Positions 22,018 through 30,139 of a stretch of 34,539 nucleotides of DNA are shown in pieces (position 1 is the first letter of the stretch; every line of letters begins with the position of its first letter). Origin of the DNA: a virus; IMG/VR virus record IMGVR_UViG_3300025870_000039, positions 1-34,539 of that record. One strand, written 5' to 3'. A model generated the notes under the pieces. The model was not told the DNA's origin, did no database searches, and worked only from the letters and a program-made list of their open reading frames with translations. Position numbers and translations under genes: made by a program.

Positions 22018-22290
22018 TTAATCCTCGATCACGTAAAGGGTTGATGCGTCTGGTGAAGAGATCGCGTTGTACTCAGCCTGAGTCAAACGGATGATGTTTG
22101 TGATTGACTCAGCGCCACTTACGCCAGTGGCATCACTTCCCACTGCACCACCGCTTGTGGTTGCAAAGTCAACAATGTTCTGAATCGTTACCTTATTGGT
22201 CGCTGATCCGTTTGCCCTGGAGACAGGAATAACATCCGAAGCCGCTGGGCTCGTGTTTTCTGTGAGGGCGGAAATCTTTACGTCTGCCAT
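22018..22290 (-). CDS. Fibre-associated structural protein
   Basis: A 90-residue protein. The opening (DVKISALTENTSPAASDVIPV then 'TNKVTIQNI') is a common start of phage tail fibre and appendage proteins. The end 'ITNIIRLTQAEYNAIS...TLYVIED' matches the short 'LTQAEYDAL..D..TLY.I' module found in tail proteins. Likely a small virion component or fibre tip. Confidence 0.7.
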   Translation of the reverse strand: MADVKISALTENTSPAASDVIPVSRANGSATNKVTIQNIVDFATTSGGAVGSDATGVSGAESITNIIRLTQAEYNAISSPDASTLYVIED

Positions 22291-22303
22291 TTTTTTCTCC
22301 TAA

Positions 22304-22489
22304 TTACTCGGTTCGAAGCCTGTTACCTATCTCTGTATTAAGAACATTGGATCCTTCCGTTAAGATCCGAAAAGTTTCTGGTTCTGTGTCGTCTGCTGGT
22401 GTGTGTATTAGTTTTGGCGTGACAATGGCCACAGGAGATGGCGTTGCCGCCACCATTCCAAGCCCTCTTCCTATAAAAGCTATCGCCAT
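22304..22489 (-). CDS. Small hypothetical tail-region protein
   Basis: A 61-residue protein starting three bases after the previous stop. It begins with a short hydrophobic segment (residues 2-15). It ends with FRILTEGSNVLNTEIGNRL, which resembles the ILTESGDVLNHDG segment inside the large fibre protein. This suggests a common short structural motif. Function unknown. Confidence 0.5.
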   Translation of the reverse strand: MAIAFIGRGLGMVAATPSPVAIVTPKLIHTPADDTEPETFRILTEGSNVLNTEIGNRLRTE

Positions 22490-22491
22490 GA

Positions 22492-22770
22492 TTAAAAAGC
22501 CTGTACTGATACAGTTGTCGTTCCGCTTGCGGTGATCGCAGAAGCGCCACCGTCAAAAAGTTCTCTTTGTGCGTCTTGGTCAACCACGAACGCGGCTCCA
22601 GCAGCTAAAGGAATTCCGTTCGAGCTTGTCACAGCGTCACCGCCAGGGACAACCTTGATGTAGCAGGTAGTGTCGCCGACATTACTGATTGCAACGAACT
22701 TGTACGGATTCCCACTTGGTGCAGAAAGAACTGCTGTTGCTGTTGTGCTGACTGAAACCGATGAGATCAT
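22492..22770 (-). CDS. Beta-rich small structural protein
   Basis: A 92-residue protein with Ser/Thr/Val-rich beta-strand content (VSVSTTATAVLSAPSGNPYK, 'FVAISNVGDTTCYIKV'). This pattern is typical of small phage head- or tail-decorating proteins that contain 'v.N.g...i.v..gg.aV....G..L..G'. Placed just after the fibre gene, so probably a fibre or decoration component. Confidence 0.6.
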   Translation of the reverse strand: MISSVSVSTTATAVLSAPSGNPYKFVAISNVGDTTCYIKVVPGGDAVTSSNGIPLAAGAAFVVDQDAQRELFDGGASAITASGTTTVSVQAF

Positions 22771-22821
22771 TTGTGTTGCTCCGTACCCTAATAGTTTAGC
22801 GAAATAGTCTTAGCTGCATTG

Positions 22822-25800
22822 TTAACTAATCGTGCGATACCTCGACGCGGATGCGCCATACGTGAATCCTGTGCCGGACGAGCCCATCGACTGGGTTTCG
22901 GATGTTGTCCCGTCTTCAAGTTTGTACTTAAACTCTTTAACTTGGGTGTAGTAGTCTCCCGCCGGAAAGTCCTCGGGGTATGCGGGTTCGGTCATCGTGT
23001 ACCCCCCGGCTGCCGTGTACCACAGCTTCATGTCGGCAGTCGTGCTTATGATGCCCGTTTCTGCAAGCGTCGTACTTGTCCCTGATTTGAAGAAGCGGAG
23101 CTTGAATTGCGTGAAGCCATTAAAGTACGAACCGCTATACGACGGCCCTTCTCCCCTTCCGCCGAACAACATTGCGACCGGAAGCTCTCCTAAAAGGTAT
23201 TTATCCCCACTTATGTACGTCGGTTTGATGTGTCGCATGTAGACAGCACCGGCTGGCTCACTGCCGTACTGCGCGAGTGTGTATACCTCCCACGCCCTGA
23301 AGTCCAGTGTTGCGGAGTCAGATGTGACTGAAGCTGCTACCGAGCGGTTCGCCGTGTCGCCTACAACGCATCTGAGGTAGAGTAATTCCGAGGAACTCTG
23401 AAGTGCTGGAGACCAGATTTGTAAAGTTGCTTCGTCGTAGGTTCCGTTGTTTAAGTATGTTGAGTCGGCAGTGAAGTCGTAGAAGTTTGTGCCATCGGAC
23501 GAATACTGCCACTGGTACGTGGGAGTCGCCAAGTCGCTCAAAGACGCGGATACTGAAAACTCAGCATAGGGGCTCGGCCAGTTTGACCCGCCGCCGTATG
23601 TGCCCCATCCAAAACTCCTGTAAGACTGAGAAGCTGTGTAATTAGTTGGCTGAGTGTTTATGGTTATAGTTGGAGTGCTGCCACCAGTCTGTGAGTAGCC
23701 TATTACTTGGGCCGCCTTTGTGTACACCGTAGCGCGACCTGGTGTGCCGCCCATCAGTCTAAACTGATCGCCGACCGAAGCGCTTGTCGTTGACAATGTC
23801 GCAGAAGTTGCGCCTCCAATATTAGTCCACGTTGTTCCTGTGTCTGTGCTTCGCTGCCACTGAAGCGCAGTTACTACGTCTTGGGTTGGGCTTGCAAAAC
23901 TATAGTAATACTGCTGGCTGGCAAAAGATGCTTCGAAAGCAACAGAACCACCGAAGAAGCCGACGTTTTGCGGATTCTGTATCGCGCCCCAAGCGTAGTA
24001 TGCCCAAGGAGACCACTCTGTTCGCTGGCCGTTTACAGTGGCGTATGCCCTGACTCGGTGTGCTTTTTCTTCATTGGTTTTTCCGTCTGTCCAGATTGGC
24101 ACTGCATAGCTCGGCGTACTGTCGGCTTCTCCTGTCCACCATTGATAGGTGCTTAGATTGGCAAGTGATGAGTATGCACTTGATGTGTTGCCCCACGTAA
24201 AACCACCTCCGGTCGCAGACGTTCCTTCTTCAAACTCAATATACCAATTCACGTTTGAAAAACCCGATGGCGTTACGGGGTTCGTCACTTTGATAAGTCC
24301 ATTATTGCCACCAGCGTTTCTTTCACCTGCCGATACGCTCGGGGCGAGAACTTCAAAGTCCTCGACTCTTCTGAATACAGCAACATTTGAGTACGGCCCA
24401 GGGACGCCGGCGACCGATAAGCGACATCGATATCCCAATCCTTCTTTGGAACTATTTTCGCTTATAGATCTAACCAAAGTCGAAGACGTTGCTCCGGAAA
24501 TGTCTGCCCACTCGCTCCAGTCTCCGTTTCGTGGCCCTGATGACCACTGGTATCCAATGTCTCCGCCGCTAGCACTTCCGGCAACGCTGAAGGAGATTGT
24601 TTTTGGCCAGCTTTCAAAAGCGTAGCCATTTATATCTTGTGGCTGTAAGGTGAACGAAGCAGAAAGGTTGGGGTTAGTGCTTGTCCCGCCATCACCGCCG
24701 CCACCACCACCAGTGCCAGTCGTGTTTCCTGCGCCGGCTCCATCATGGTTTAGCACATCGCCCGACTCCGTGAGGATCGTGTCCTCGTCTTCACCCAAGA
24801 GCCTGGCTGTAGCGGAAACTGTGAGGCCAGCTACGCGGCTGTTTACAACGGCAGCCCCCGGCGCTGAGACAATACACCGATACTGATTGCCGGTGTCTGA
24901 GTTTACAACAGAAAATGTATAGTTTGATCCTGTTTGGTTAGTTATGTTCGCAAAGCTGTTCCCACCATCGACAGATACTTGCCACTGATAACTAAGCGTG
25001 ACGCCTTGAGTGACACTGGCCGACACCGAAAAAGTAACATTGTCACCTTGCGTTGCATCAACGTCTTGCGGCGTGTTACTTGTGACAGTGATCACTGGCG
25101 CAGCTATGCCAAACGACGATAGCTGCGTTCTTCGCCACATCGTTCCATCGTGAACGTAAAAGAATCCAGCAGTGTCGTAAGCGATCTCACCGGCCGATCC
25201 AGAGTCGTCTGATTTGGTTGGTGCTGTTACCCAATTAACATTTCCAGCCGACCAGCTTAATACGCCAGCCCCATCCGTGGACAGCACTTGCCCCGCAATT
25301 CCATCGTCAGCAGGTAGGGTAAGAGATACATTTCCTGAAAAAGACGAGTGAGCGGGCGCTTTAATTGTGATACCGTGAGAATTTTGCTCGCAATTTAGAG
25401 TGAGCGAAGCTGAACCATCTGTTCCGCCTTGGATTTCGACAGCTCCGGTATCTGGATCCAAAACTAAATCACTGTCAACAGTCGCGGTGCCGTTCGTCAA
25501 CTCTTCAAAAGTCAGTGCGACATCGCCCGGCTGCCACTCGCTAGCAGTGCTGTTGTAAACCAAGGTCTGGTTTGCTGTCGGCGCGGTGTTACTTACATCG
25601 TCCAGCTCGCCGAGTTTTGTAGCGGCCGGATTGCTGACCGACACGAAGCTCGTGCCGTTGTATTCTAATATATGACCATTCGCCGCACCCGTCGTATCGA
25701 TCCCGCCGAGGTCAGTAAGGTTCTGTGCTGTTGCGCTAATTACAAACGCACCCGAGTCGGTTGTTACATTGATTCCGTCTCCAGCCTCTACTTCGAGCGA

Positions 25801-25950
25801 AGGCAGCCCGCTCTGGACAGTCCCGCCGAGAGTTAGGTTTGCCGAAGCAGTTGGTGAAGTAACCGTGAGGGGATCTGTCGCATCTGCATTTTCGATGTCT
25901 ACAGATATGGTCGAACCTACTGAAAGGTTTAAGCTGATGTTGTTACTCAC
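22822..25950 (-). CDS. Large tail fibre protein with Ig-like repeats
   Basis: A protein of 1042 residues if the GTG at 25950, seven bases after the previous stop, is used; a TTG at 26007 would overlap that gene. The N-terminal third has fibre-type motifs such as LTDLGGIDTTGAANGHILEY, 'L-G-E-L-D-D-V' and DDGIAGQVLSTDGAGVLSW. The rest holds about four Ig-like beta-sandwich repeats marked by Y-Q-W-Q...D-G-x-x-F...Y-R-C (about residues 285-385, 430-540, 660-760 and 770-900). A Gly-rich linker separates the first two, and a unique C-terminal domain follows. Expected role: host adhesion; Ig-like domains often bind carbohydrates. Confidence 0.8.
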   Translation of the reverse strand: MSNNISLNLSVGSTISVDIENADATDPLTVTSPTASANLTLGGTVQSGLPSLEVEAGDGINVTTDSGAFVISATAQNLTDLGGIDTTGAANGHILEYNGTSFVSVSNPAATKLGELDDVSNTAPTANQTLVYNSTASEWQPGDVALTFEELTNGTATVDSDLVLDPDTGAVEIQGGTDGSASLTLNCEQNSHGITIKAPAHSSFSGNVSLTLPADDGIAGQVLSTDGAGVLSWSAGNVNWVTAPTKSDDSGSAGEIAYDTAGFFYVHDGTMWRRTQLSSFGIAAPVITVTSNTPQDVDATQGDNVTFSVSASVTQGVTLSYQWQVSVDGGNSFANITNQTGSNYTFSVVNSDTGNQYRCIVSAPGAAVVNSRVAGLTVSATARLLGEDEDTILTESGDVLNHDGAGAGNTTGTGGGGGGDGGTSTNPNLSASFTLQPQDINGYAFESWPKTISFSVAGSASGGDIGYQWSSGPRNGDWSEWADISGATSSTLVRSISENSSKEGLGYRCRLSVAGVPGPYSNVAVFRRVEDFEVLAPSVSAGERNAGGNNGLIKVTNPVTPSGFSNVNWYIEFEEGTSATGGGFTWGNTSSAYSSLANLSTYQWWTGEADSTPSYAVPIWTDGKTNEEKAHRVRAYATVNGQRTEWSPWAYYAWGAIQNPQNVGFFGGSVAFEASFASQQYYYSFASPTQDVVTALQWQRSTDTGTTWTNIGGATSATLSTTSASVGDQFRLMGGTPGRATVYTKAAQVIGYSQTGGSTPTITINTQPTNYTASQSYRSFGWGTYGGGSNWPSPYAEFSVSASLSDLATPTYQWQYSSDGTNFYDFTADSTYLNNGTYDEATLQIWSPALQSSSELLYLRCVVGDTANRSVAASVTSDSATLDFRAWEVYTLAQYGSEPAGAVYMRHIKPTYISGDKYLLGELPVAMLFGGRGEGPSYSGSYFNGFTQFKLRFFKSGTSTTLAETGIISTTADMKLWYTAAGGYTMTEPAYPEDFPAGDYYTQVKEFKYKLEDGTTSETQSMGSSGTGFTYGASASRYRTIS

Positions 25951-25957
25951 GGGAAGC

Positions 25958-26332
25958 CTATGGGTTGCTGAGTGTGAAGGTTCCAGAAACAACTGTTCGC
26001 CGGACAAGTCCCGGCGCGTCCCATCTCAAAAACCATCGGTATTCAACCGATGTGCTTAGGTCTACCGTTGCTGATTCAGGTAGCCCCAGGGTGAGCTGTC
26101 CGCTTGCGGCATTTGTGACGGTAACTGTAAATGTGGCAGCAGTGTCGCCGATCGTTTCCACCGCTCCTGCTCCTCCGTTTCCGGATGCAAAGACTTTCTT
26201 CGTGTAAACAATCGCTACGATGTTCGTGTAATTGACAAGTGATATGTCGGTATCGAGAGAGATCTCCAGCTCATCTCCCGCGATCATCGAAATGTTCATC
26301 GTTGCGGGGAGCTGAGTAAATGATGTTGCCAT
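25958..26332 (-). CDS. Tail appendage protein, baseplate/fibre-connector-like
   Basis: A 124-residue beta-rich protein: 'M-I-A-G-D-E-L-E-I-S-L' then V-strands, 'S-G-Q-L-T-L-G-L-P' and 'Y-R-W-F-L-R-W-D-A-P-G-L-V-R-R-T-V-V-S-G-T-F-T-L'. This is the pattern of the small upper-baseplate or fibre-connector domains that precede fibre genes in many phages. It lies immediately before the large fibre. Function inferred from pattern and position. Confidence 0.6.
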   Translation of the reverse strand: MATSFTQLPATMNISMIAGDELEISLDTDISLVNYTNIVAIVYTKKVFASGNGGAGAVETIGDTAATFTVTVTNAASGQLTLGLPESATVDLSTSVEYRWFLRWDAPGLVRRTVVSGTFTLSNP

Positions 26333-26333
26333 T

Positions 26334-26645
26334 CTAGTTCACACTTTCCGCTGAGTTATATTTATCGAGAAAAGCCTGATGCAGCTCGTGATGCGAGTGT
26401 TGAAGCTCCTGCATTGTGTCGGCCTGTTGCCTTTGTGATTCAGAAATGTTCTGTATCGCCTCTCGTGTGGTTTCCAAGAATTCTGTATGGGACTGAACTA
26501 TCGGAACGAGAATCGTTGAATGCACTGACATTGCGGCTTCTCGTGCAAACAGCAAAAAGGTTGCCAATATCGCAACTGGCACTCCAAATCGTTCCAGAAT
26601 TGCAATAACGTGGCCGCGCGCTTCTTCAATCATTTGGGCGTCCAA
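26334..26645 (-). CDS. Membrane protein with coiled coil
   Basis: A protein of about 100 residues with a membrane segment (about residues 18-40, VIAILERFGVPVAILATFLL) followed by a long Gln/Glu/His-rich coiled coil (residues 50-90). Start TTG at 26645 or ATG at 26633. Similar one-span, coiled-coil proteins in tail operons are sometimes holin-like or membrane-interacting; the assignment is uncertain. Confidence 0.55.
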   Translation of the reverse strand: MDAQMIEEARGHVIAILERFGVPVAILATFLLFAREAAMSVHSTILVPIVQSHTEFLETTREAIQNISESQRQQADTMQELQHSHHELHQAFLDKYNSAESVN

Positions 26646-26672
26646 TAAGAGTAGATACTTAGTTCCTAACCC

Positions 26673-27002
26673 TTATTCTACCCCCTCAGACAGAGCGGTG
26701 TGGGCAATAGAAAGGCAGGCGAGATATCCACAGGCGTCTACCACGGAATCTCTGTGCCACCCGTCTTTCCCATCAAAACTGTTCGTCCGTATTCTTGCCA
26801 GCTTCATTGCCAGAGGAAACATAATCGCCTGCTCTACGGAAACCTCTATACCAGTTAGTGCTGCAAAAATCTGGGCTACTTTTGCGTAATCCTCGTGCGG
26901 CGGCCCGTACTCGTCACCCCTGTCCTTGTTCACTAGGTAGTGTGCTTCCAGTAGGATTTCGCTCCCCGGTTTGCAGTGCTTCGTTGAGTGTTTTGTGTCC
27001 AT
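26673..27002 (-). CDS. DUF6378-like phage protein
   Basis: A 109-residue protein with the pattern 'D-R-G-x-E-Y-G...D-Y-A-K-V-A-x-I-F-A-A-L-T-G-I...P-L-A-M-K-L-A-R-I...D-S-V-V-D-A-C-G-Y-L-A'. This matches the DUF6378-type family common in phages. AGGAAAGAAG precedes the ATG. Function of the family is unproven; it resembles MazG-like folds, so nucleotide metabolism is a guess. Confidence 0.65.
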   Translation of the reverse strand: MDTKHSTKHCKPGSEILLEAHYLVNKDRGDEYGPPHEDYAKVAQIFAALTGIEVSVEQAIMFPLAMKLARIRTNSFDGKDGWHRDSVVDACGYLACLSIAHTALSEGVE

Positions 27003-27186
27003 CTTCTTTCCTGTAGGTTGAGCAAGACATTGTTACTTTTTCTGGCATGTAGAAGTCTTCCGGAATGCGCATCATCTTTTTTAGTGTGCGGTTTTCTATC
27101 GCTAGCTTCTGAACTATCTCCCGCAGCCTCAAGCATTCCATTGCTATCTTGTGGGCTCTCACTTCTGGCGGGTCTTTACTTTTCAT
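26914..27186 (-). CDS. Hypothetical helical protein, overlapping neighbour
   Basis: A 90-residue protein with a basic, helical N-terminal half (residues 8-38, possible coiled coil) and a disordered-looking C-terminus. It starts in an 11-base overlap with the preceding small gene, supporting it. Its last 89 bases overlap the DUF6378-like gene in another frame, so the C-terminal 29 residues may be of low constraint. Not recognised. Confidence 0.5.
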   Translation of the reverse strand: MKSKDPPEVRAHKIAMECLRLREIVQKLAIENRTLKKMMRIPEDFYMPEKVTMSCSTYRKEDGHKTLNEALQTGERNPTGSTLPSEQGQG

Positions 27187-27340
27187 GTTTTAACCTGTCG
27201 ATTTCTGCTTCAAGCTCTTCTATTCTCCGTATTGCCTGGACAAGCCTCGCGGCGATGCTCCCTGTTGTTCCAGTCCAGCAGTTTGCTGGGCCGACTAACT
27301 TAGCGAGCTTCCATGCAGCGTCGATATCTTTTTTATTCAT
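27176..27340 (-). CDS. Very small protein (54 aa)
   Basis: A 54-residue open frame starting by ATGA overlap with the metallophosphoesterase stop and ending in an 11-base overlap with the next gene. It has a helical N-terminus and a C-terminal coiled-coil-like stretch (ARLVQAIRRIEELEAEIDRL). The double overlap with neighbours is strong support that it is real. Confidence 0.6.
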   Translation of the reverse strand: MNKKDIDAAWKLAKLVGPANCWTGTTGSIAARLVQAIRRIEELEAEIDRLKHEK

Positions 27341-28398
27341 TGGACAAAAACTGGAAGAACTTTGGTTACTCGATTGTGTTCGTGATCCAGTATCACGAGA
27401 CTCTGTGAGGCAGGTTGAAATTCAGCTCGAATTCTGTCAGCGAAAGCATTGTGGCCACAGAGACTTCCGTTACAAACAAACCTGTACGGTATATGGAGGA
27501 ACTGGTGGAAATGGCCGAAGATATCAAGGTCTGCTTTCTGCGCTACGTTCCACTTTGATATCGCTCGATTCGCTGGCGAACTGAGTCCGCCGATTCCACC
27601 ACCGCCGGAAAGTGAATGCCCATGATGGGCTCGTAAGATGAAGCCATCTAAATCCACGATATTGTGATAGCCTCGGCCGACTTTCCAAGTGACTCCAGGG
27701 CGACGTTCTGCGGAAGCCATCGTTAGATAGAGATTCTGTTCGTAGCTATGATCGTTCTCTGTTGACACTCTGGGTTTCCTTGTTGTTCTGCCGTGGTTTC
27801 CTGTAGCAGTGACAACAAGCACTGGCGCAATCTCTTGCATCCTGTCTATAACGCCATTCAGTCTTTCGCCGGCCCATCGAGCGGCGGCAAGCGGAGCAAG
27901 TTGTGTCCGCTCAATACAGTCGTCGTGTATGTGGCCGGTAATAAAGTCGCCAAGAGCAGCAACAACAATTCTGTCTATGTTTGCCAGATGGCTTTCATGC
28001 TCAATCAACATGCTTGCCTTATCCACAAGCGTTTTGATTCTCTGGTCAGCGATCTCCAGATTGAACTCGTTCATGTTTCGGCAGTCTTCGGGAACTATCC
28101 GTTCTTCAGAGTGCCAGTCCGAGCATACAAGGATCGCAGTCGCGCTTGGCTTCTTCTTGTTCCTTCGCTTTTGAGTGAACTTCTTCACTTTTATGTCGGC
28201 AAGGCTCTCTGCCTTTTTCTTTGCCTCTTCCGCGAGCTTGATCTGGTCAAGCGCGTGCTTGTACTTTGACTTGAGTGACTGAAGTTCTGCCCTGAGCTTT
28301 GACTCAGTAGAATCTTTTGCTACTGCATCCTTGATTTGCGAAGCCAGACATAGATTGTGTGTGGGCTTGGCGCGTTGATTCCGTTTTCGTTTAGCCAT
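27337..28398 (-). CDS. Calcineurin-like metallophosphoesterase
   Basis: A 353-residue metallophosphoesterase. A basic N-terminus and coiled coil (about residues 31-75) precede the catalytic domain. It has D94-W-H96 (SDWHSEE), G150-D151, GNHGR (200-204), the H-H-G-H cluster near 255 and G-H-F-H near 293, giving the metal ligands of the family. Known: phage versions are phosphodiesterases of uncertain substrate, possibly nucleases or signalling-nucleotide hydrolases. The first 26 residues overlap the upstream HTH frame, so the exact start is uncertain. It lies within the tail operon, where such enzymes are common. Confidence 0.88.
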   Translation of the reverse strand: MAKRKRNQRAKPTHNLCLASQIKDAVAKDSTESKLRAELQSLKSKYKHALDQIKLAEEAKKKAESLADIKVKKFTQKRRNKKKPSATAILVCSDWHSEERIVPEDCRNMNEFNLEIADQRIKTLVDKASMLIEHESHLANIDRIVVAALGDFITGHIHDDCIERTQLAPLAAARWAGERLNGVIDRMQEIAPVLVVTATGNHGRTTRKPRVSTENDHSYEQNLYLTMASAERRPGVTWKVGRGYHNIVDLDGFILRAHHGHSLSGGGGIGGLSSPANRAISKWNVAQKADLDIFGHFHQFLHIPYRFVCNGSLCGHNAFADRIRAEFQPASQSLVILDHEHNRVTKVLPVFVQ

Positions 28399-28646
28399 TC
28401 AGCGATACCTCGTGCGACGGGGTGAAGGGGTGCGTCTTCCGAAAGAATCTTTTCTCGCTCTTTTTTTATTTCATCAGCCAATTCTTTTGGCAGCTTTTCG
28501 AACCAGTTCGGCGATCGCTTCGCCTCTACTTGTTGTTGTTTTTTGACATAATCCGATAGCCGAGAGCCCAGAGAATCTTGCTCAGGTCTTTTGCGTTCTG
28601 GGTTACTGCCTCTTCGCTCAGTTGCGGATTTGCTGCATGAAGCCAT
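28320..28646 (-). CDS. HTH-like protein frame, possibly made by frameshift
   Basis: The convincing part begins after about base 28538: 'S-P-N-W-F-E-K-L-P-K-E-L' then 'V-A-R-G-I-A-E-W-L-N-E-N-G-I...T-I-Y-V-W-L-R-K', a pattern of phage HTH proteins. No ATG, GTG or in-frame TTG precedes this part, except formal starts at 28646/28655 whose first 35 residues are antiphase to the HEXXH gene and look like a shadow; a TTG inside the domain near 28480 is weak. The sequence A-AAA-AAC at 28544-28538 lies in the right phase for a -1 shift from the HEXXH gene into this frame. A one-base homopolymer error would also join them. Confidence 0.55.
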   Translation of the reverse strand: MASCSKSATERRGSNPERKRPEQDSLGSRLSDYVKKQQQVEAKRSPNWFEKLPKELADEIKKEREKILSEDAPLHPVARGIAEWLNENGINAPSPHTIYVWLRKSRMQ

Positions 28647-28804
28647 TCGTGACACTCCGTTTCAAGTCGTTGGCGTCCTTTAAGTTTTTCATCTATAAGC
28701 ACCTTTTGCCCATGATACGTCCAGCCGGAAGCGGAACCTCGAAGCCTTGTGTATCGCCACAAGAATCGCACGCCGCTGATTGTAAATCTATGGTCTTCAG
28801 GCAT
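28526..28804 (-). CDS. Small HEXXH-motif protein
   Basis: A 92-residue protein with an H-E-W-L-H (HEXXH) sequence in 'E-T-E-C-H-E-W-L-H-A-A-N-P', preceded by a beta-rich segment and followed by 'E-E-A-V-T-Q-N-A-K-D-L-S-K-I-L-W-A-L-G-Y-R'. This is the layout of a frequent phage family, probably zinc-binding and possibly proteolytic, but no substrate is known. The last codons before its TAG contain a run of six A followed by AAC repeats, a possible slippery site. Confidence 0.75.
   Translation of the reverse strand: MPEDHRFTISGVRFLWRYTRLRGSASGWTYHGQKVLIDEKLKGRQRLETECHEWLHAANPQLSEEAVTQNAKDLSKILWALGYRIMSKNNNK
28538..28544 (-). other. Candidate -1 ribosomal frameshift heptamer A-AAA-AAC
   Basis: In the HEXXH gene the last codons read ATG-TCA-AAA-AAC-AAC-AAC-AAG-TAG. 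A-AAA-AAC has the X-XXY-YYZ form. Slipping one base back continues as CAA-CAA-CAA-GTA-GAG, which is exactly the open HTH frame. About 13 bases downstream GGCGA and TCGCC form a 5-bp hairpin, followed by a CGAA/TTCG one. The spacer is longer than usual. Confidence 0.4.
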
Positions 28805-28825
28805 CCCAATATGTTGACCTGTAGC

Positions 28826-29272
28826 CTATGTTTTGTCTATGTCAATTTTGTTCCAGTTTCGGATTGCACGCTTCACAAGCATCTTCCCAACCAGATTCAC
28901 GAATGGAAGTTTCCTCTTCTTCGCCTCTTCCCCCAACCACCCAACAATTATATCAATATTATTTTCACACCATCCCTTAGATATAGATTCCATCTTATTC
29001 ATGCGATTTGCTTTTGCGTTGCATGAGCAGCTCTCGCTCGCGGTGATTCCAAATTTTGCCAGTATCTTCTTCAGCTCTGCCCCAGGGCCTTCGGCTGGAG
29101 ACTTGAGTGTTTCTGGTGTGAACTTCGGATACTTTGGGTGCGTTGTGTCTACCCAAATCGAGTCCTCTTCTATTCTGACGATGCACTGCTTTGCGTCGTC
29201 GAAGTCGTAGCCTCTCTGGTTACACCGCTCCTTTAGGTTCTCTAGTGAGGCTTTTATGCAACTATCAATCAT
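28826..29272 (-). CDS. Hypothetical protein with GPGxELKKILA and cysteine motif
   Basis: A 148-residue protein starting in ATGA overlap with the cysteine-rich gene before it. The C-terminal half has GPGAELKKILAKFGI, then C-S-C with 'A-N-R-M-N' and 'W-C' at about residues 75-110. It ends with 'I-V-G-W-L-G-E-E-A-K-K-R-K-L-P-F'. From memory this is a domain seen in phage and planctomycete proteins with unknown function; the cysteines could bind metal. The N-terminal third is helical and acidic. Confidence 0.65.
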   Translation of the reverse strand: MIDSCIKASLENLKERCNQRGYDFDDAKQCIVRIEEDSIWVDTTHPKYPKFTPETLKSPAEGPGAELKKILAKFGITASESCSCNAKANRMNKMESISKGWCENNIDIIVGWLGEEAKKRKLPFVNLVGKMLVKRAIRNWNKIDIDKT

Positions 29273-30138
29273 GGTAATGGGTTGTCTCCTGGTTCTCCGC
29301 CGCAGCAATAAGGATTGCTCCAGCTCGCGCAACATCCAAGGCCGGTGTCGTTTGTATTTGATGGGCACCTGATCCAGCCGAGCCCAACCTTCTTCCCCGT
29401 AACGGGGTCAATTCGTAAGTCCGGGCAATCAGGGTGAATACTCGTTATGCCTGGCGGGTATGACGTGTAGCAAGTTCCGTGTTCGCCGCACGAATAATTT
29501 GTGAGTGGAGCGGCAGTTGGGTCGCAGCAATTAGTATGACAGGGTTCGTCTTTACTGCATCCTCCGCACCAAATTAAGACATTACTGCATCCGTTAGGAT
29601 CAAGTGCGCCCTCTTGTTCCGTGCATTCGCCGCAGTATTGCCCACCTAGCCGAAGACATTCTGCTCGTGGCGTTATGATGCAATCTGGTTTCGTCGGATC
29701 TGTTGGATTAGGAACGCAACATTTTCCTTCGCTCGGACAATCAAGCCGGTACGTCCACCCCGTACCTTCCGGCCCACTTACAGTCACCAAGACAATACTC
29801 GGCCCGTGTGGCTTACGGACTAGCACGGTTCTTGCTGGCTCACCTGCGTTCGTTCCTGCGAGAAGATCAAAGAGAACCTCTCCTGTTTCGAAAGCGGTAA
29901 CAGTAAACCTATCTGGCACGGCATACGCTTGGTAATAGAAAGGAAGATCCATAGCTTCCGGCCCGAAGTAGTACAAGTCTGATGTCACTCCAGCGCCGCC
30001 AGCTACCGCAGGTGTCCCGCAATTTAGCTGGCAATTTTGTTCGCATCCCAGTTTTGATGTATATGCAACCGGAGCTGTGGCGTACTCTCTTGTGACGAGT
30101 CCGGTTGGTATCTGCTCTCCTTTTTGATAGCAAGGCAT
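29269..30138 (-). CDS. Very cysteine-rich virion protein
   Basis: A 289-residue protein with about 25 cysteines, most of them in the C-terminal two thirds. The start at 30138 follows the upstream stop by one base. Residues about 145-185 follow the pattern 'G-K-C-C-V...D-C...C-L-R-L-G-G-Q-Y-C-G-E-C', a cysteine module shared with its neighbour. A beta-rich section precedes it. No signal peptide, so the cysteines are either metal ligands or disulfides formed after assembly outside the cell. Likely a tail or surface protein (position). Confidence 0.7.
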   Translation of the reverse strand: MPCYQKGEQIPTGLVTREYATAPVAYTSKLGCEQNCQLNCGTPAVAGGAGVTSDLYYFGPEAMDLPFYYQAYAVPDRFTVTAFETGEVLFDLLAGTNAGEPARTVLVRKPHGPSIVLVTVSGPEGTGWTYRLDCPSEGKCCVPNPTDPTKPDCIITPRAECLRLGGQYCGECTEQEGALDPNGCSNVLIWCGGCSKDEPCHTNCCDPTAAPLTNYSCGEHGTCYTSYPPGITSIHPDCPDLRIDPVTGKKVGLGWIRCPSNTNDTGLGCCASWSNPYCCGGEPGDNPLP

Positions 30139-30139
30139 G

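Noticed and set aside
24149-24625. Plus-strand 158-residue open frame inside the fibre gene
   Set aside because: Antisense to a well-supported long fibre protein; composition is typical of a shadow.
27793-28269. Plus-strand open frames opposite the metallophosphoesterase
   Set aside because: The minus strand encodes all metallophosphoesterase motifs; the plus-strand frames have none.
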